A DNA stretch of 64,000 nucleotides. It comes from Druceiella hillmani. Taxonomy: Eukaryota; Arthropoda; Insecta; Lepidoptera; Hepialidae. This document shows positions 62,506-64,000 of the stretch, piece after piece. The position numbers and the translations under genes are program-made. Within the stretch, counting starts at the first letter, position 1. Every line of letters starts with the position of its first letter. The stretch covers positions 310,001 to 374,000 of the forward strand of contig JAYKKI010000155.1 in NCBI GenBank assembly GCA_039881145.1. Reading direction: 5' to 3'. The notes below the pieces were generated by a model. It saw only the letters and a list, made by a program, of their open reading frames with translations, was not told the DNA's origin and ran no database searches.

Positions 62506-63739
62506 TCCCAATTCCTTCTTTCATTTACATACATTTTGTTTTGGATAAAGCTGCTGTAAGTATATTTGCATATTTATTAATTGTACTTACACATTTCAAT
62601 TCCATAGTTTTTGTTCAGTCAGTTATAAATATGTTCTTAATGTCTATATGCTTGCAACTTTTATGAACCACCGCTCACCGTTTTATTACAGTTATGGAAC
62701 TTTCATTATTTCTATTTAAACGCACAATATCATGCTTGAACTCACTAAGTTTACACAATATCTGCTTTTACCATATTGCATTTTTGGTGGCTGCTTTCGT
62801 CATCAGTTTAGTTCTTGTAAGTCGAATCCTGTATTCCAGCATCTGGGTGCCTATTCCAATTTGTAAAGCGATTTATTCTCTTCACATACCTTATCTGGTG
62901 CACATTCCAGTCCACAAGGTTGAGTAATGTATATATTTCCTATTATATCACCATTTTTATTGACTTGATTGACAATATATTCGTTGCTAAATCAGACGCA
63001 TATAGTCCATCGTTTAATATAATTTTATTACACTGATCTTTATTATCACGGGCATCAAAGCTCAGCTGACAAGAGCCTTCACCGAAAGTAGCTTTTCATC
63101 TGCCACTTGTATTATCACAGCAGGCAGCTCCATACCCGTTGTTGAATTGCGGTTTCTATTCGTGCTTTTTGAGTAAAAAAGTTGTACTTTGTCATGTGCA
63201 TGAAAGTACTTAAGTCCAAGTATCATGCCTTGGCATCACTAGTCGAGGTGGTGAAGGCAATCCAGTGTTATGAGTTCACCTCTCCTTTCCTAAATTTACA
63301 TTCAGGCTTCTTCTGTGACCGAATCCGTCGCAGTCAAAACATTGAAGTTCCTTCCGAGGATTGTTTTCTGTTCCTGGCCTCGTTAAAAGTTTAGTTTATT
63401 GCGAATGCCTTGCTGTCATTATTAATTGAATCCGCAATTATTTTAATGCCCAAGTTCTTGATCGCCATGCTCATTGGCTTCATTTGGCAAGAGTGGCAGT
63501 ATTCTCAGTAATTGTTCATCTACCGAAAAATTCATATTTCAAAGTTTGTGTGCCGTAATCATTATTATGTTAACGTAATCTTTAACATTTTGATATTCCG
63601 CAATACGCCGCGTGAGGCCAAAGTCATGGAAAACACATGCCTGATAGTTTTTTCCTATGAAGTCTGAGCGTCTTGAATATGGACATGCAGTAATGTGTCA
63701 ATCAGCAAAATAATTTTTGCTCTCGCCTTAAATGGTCTC
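62506..63739 (-). pseudogene. Internally deleted Ty1/copia gag-pol, right arm
   Basis: Mirror image of the left-arm copy, differing at one base as far as I can see: RNase H 62506-62665, RT 62825-62934, protease about 63175-63219, zinc knuckle 63315-63341, gag to 63739. The plus-strand ORFs at 62694-62927 and 63182-63394 are reverse readings of it. The presumed LTR start at 63988 (TGTTGAA) lies at the window edge. Confidence 0.85.
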
Positions 63740-64000
63740 TTTAATTTAAATTAACTGTTTTACTGCATTTAACGCAATCCCACAATTTCTCTTGTAAAAT
63801 ATAAGTATTTACAGCAAACTTTCACACAAAATAATTATAACGGCTCAATCATTTCTCGATTAAGGTAGATAACCTTGAGTTTTGACGCCAAGGACTCTAC
63901 GTTTTTGTAGGTTAAGATGTTCTGACAACTTACTTTTCTTTTTAATTATTGTACTGTTTCGATGCTAACGCTTCTGGGCCTATTACGTGTTGAATTAGTC

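Overview
The window looks like a gene-poor, repeat-dominated stretch of a large, AT-rich arthropod (most likely insect) nuclear genome. The reasons are a composition of roughly 70% A+T, many long (TA)n microsatellites, a eukaryotic tRNA-Cys gene with internal A/B boxes and an oligo-T terminator, dead mariner and Ty1/copia sequences, Helitron-like 3' ends, and degenerate arrays of the arthropod telomere-type pentamer TTAGG/CCTAA. There are no operons, ribosome binding sites or long ORFs. I recognise no protein-coding host gene; most short ORFs are chance readings or reverse readings of transposon relics.

Layout. 1-13 kb: anonymous AT-rich DNA with (TA)n tracts, short near-perfect hairpins (1.87, 3.13, 9.48, 12.3 kb) and one unusually long ORF of unknown status (7.2-7.7 kb, minus). 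13-20 kb: a tandem duplication seeded on a (TCA)n tract, Helitron-like 3' ends at 13.98 and 19.24 kb, and the first copy of a dispersed repeat (called family A here; other copies at 30.0, 49.5 and 52.8 kb). 20-32 kb: mostly anonymous, with small hairpins, a coding-like relic on the minus strand at 25.8-26.5 kb and a possible exon at 28.65 kb. 32.9-36.5 kb: a diverged tandem duplication followed by three diverged repeat modules, one forward and two reverse, alternating with telomere-like TTAGG/CCTAA blocks. 37.56 kb: a possible exon with consensus splice sites. 40.06-40.71 kb: a broken mariner transposase. 43.58 kb: a hairpin with the architecture of two Tc1/mariner inverted repeats and nothing else. 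45.5-46.2 kb: a Helitron-like repeat. 51.54 kb: an intact tRNA-Cys(GCA), the only confidently functional gene. 59.4-64 kb: a near-perfect palindrome with arms of more than 1.74 kb meeting in a (TA)n tract at about 62257/62258 and running off the right edge. Each arm carries the same internally deleted copia-type retrotransposon, and a third identical 451-bp fragment lies at 59471-59921.

There is no gene network to describe: the parts are a tRNA gene, transposon remains and structure-forming repeats. The palindrome and the TTAGG-linked modules are the most unusual items. The palindrome is either a very young inverted duplication or a long-read fold-back assembly artefact, and only read-level evidence can decide.
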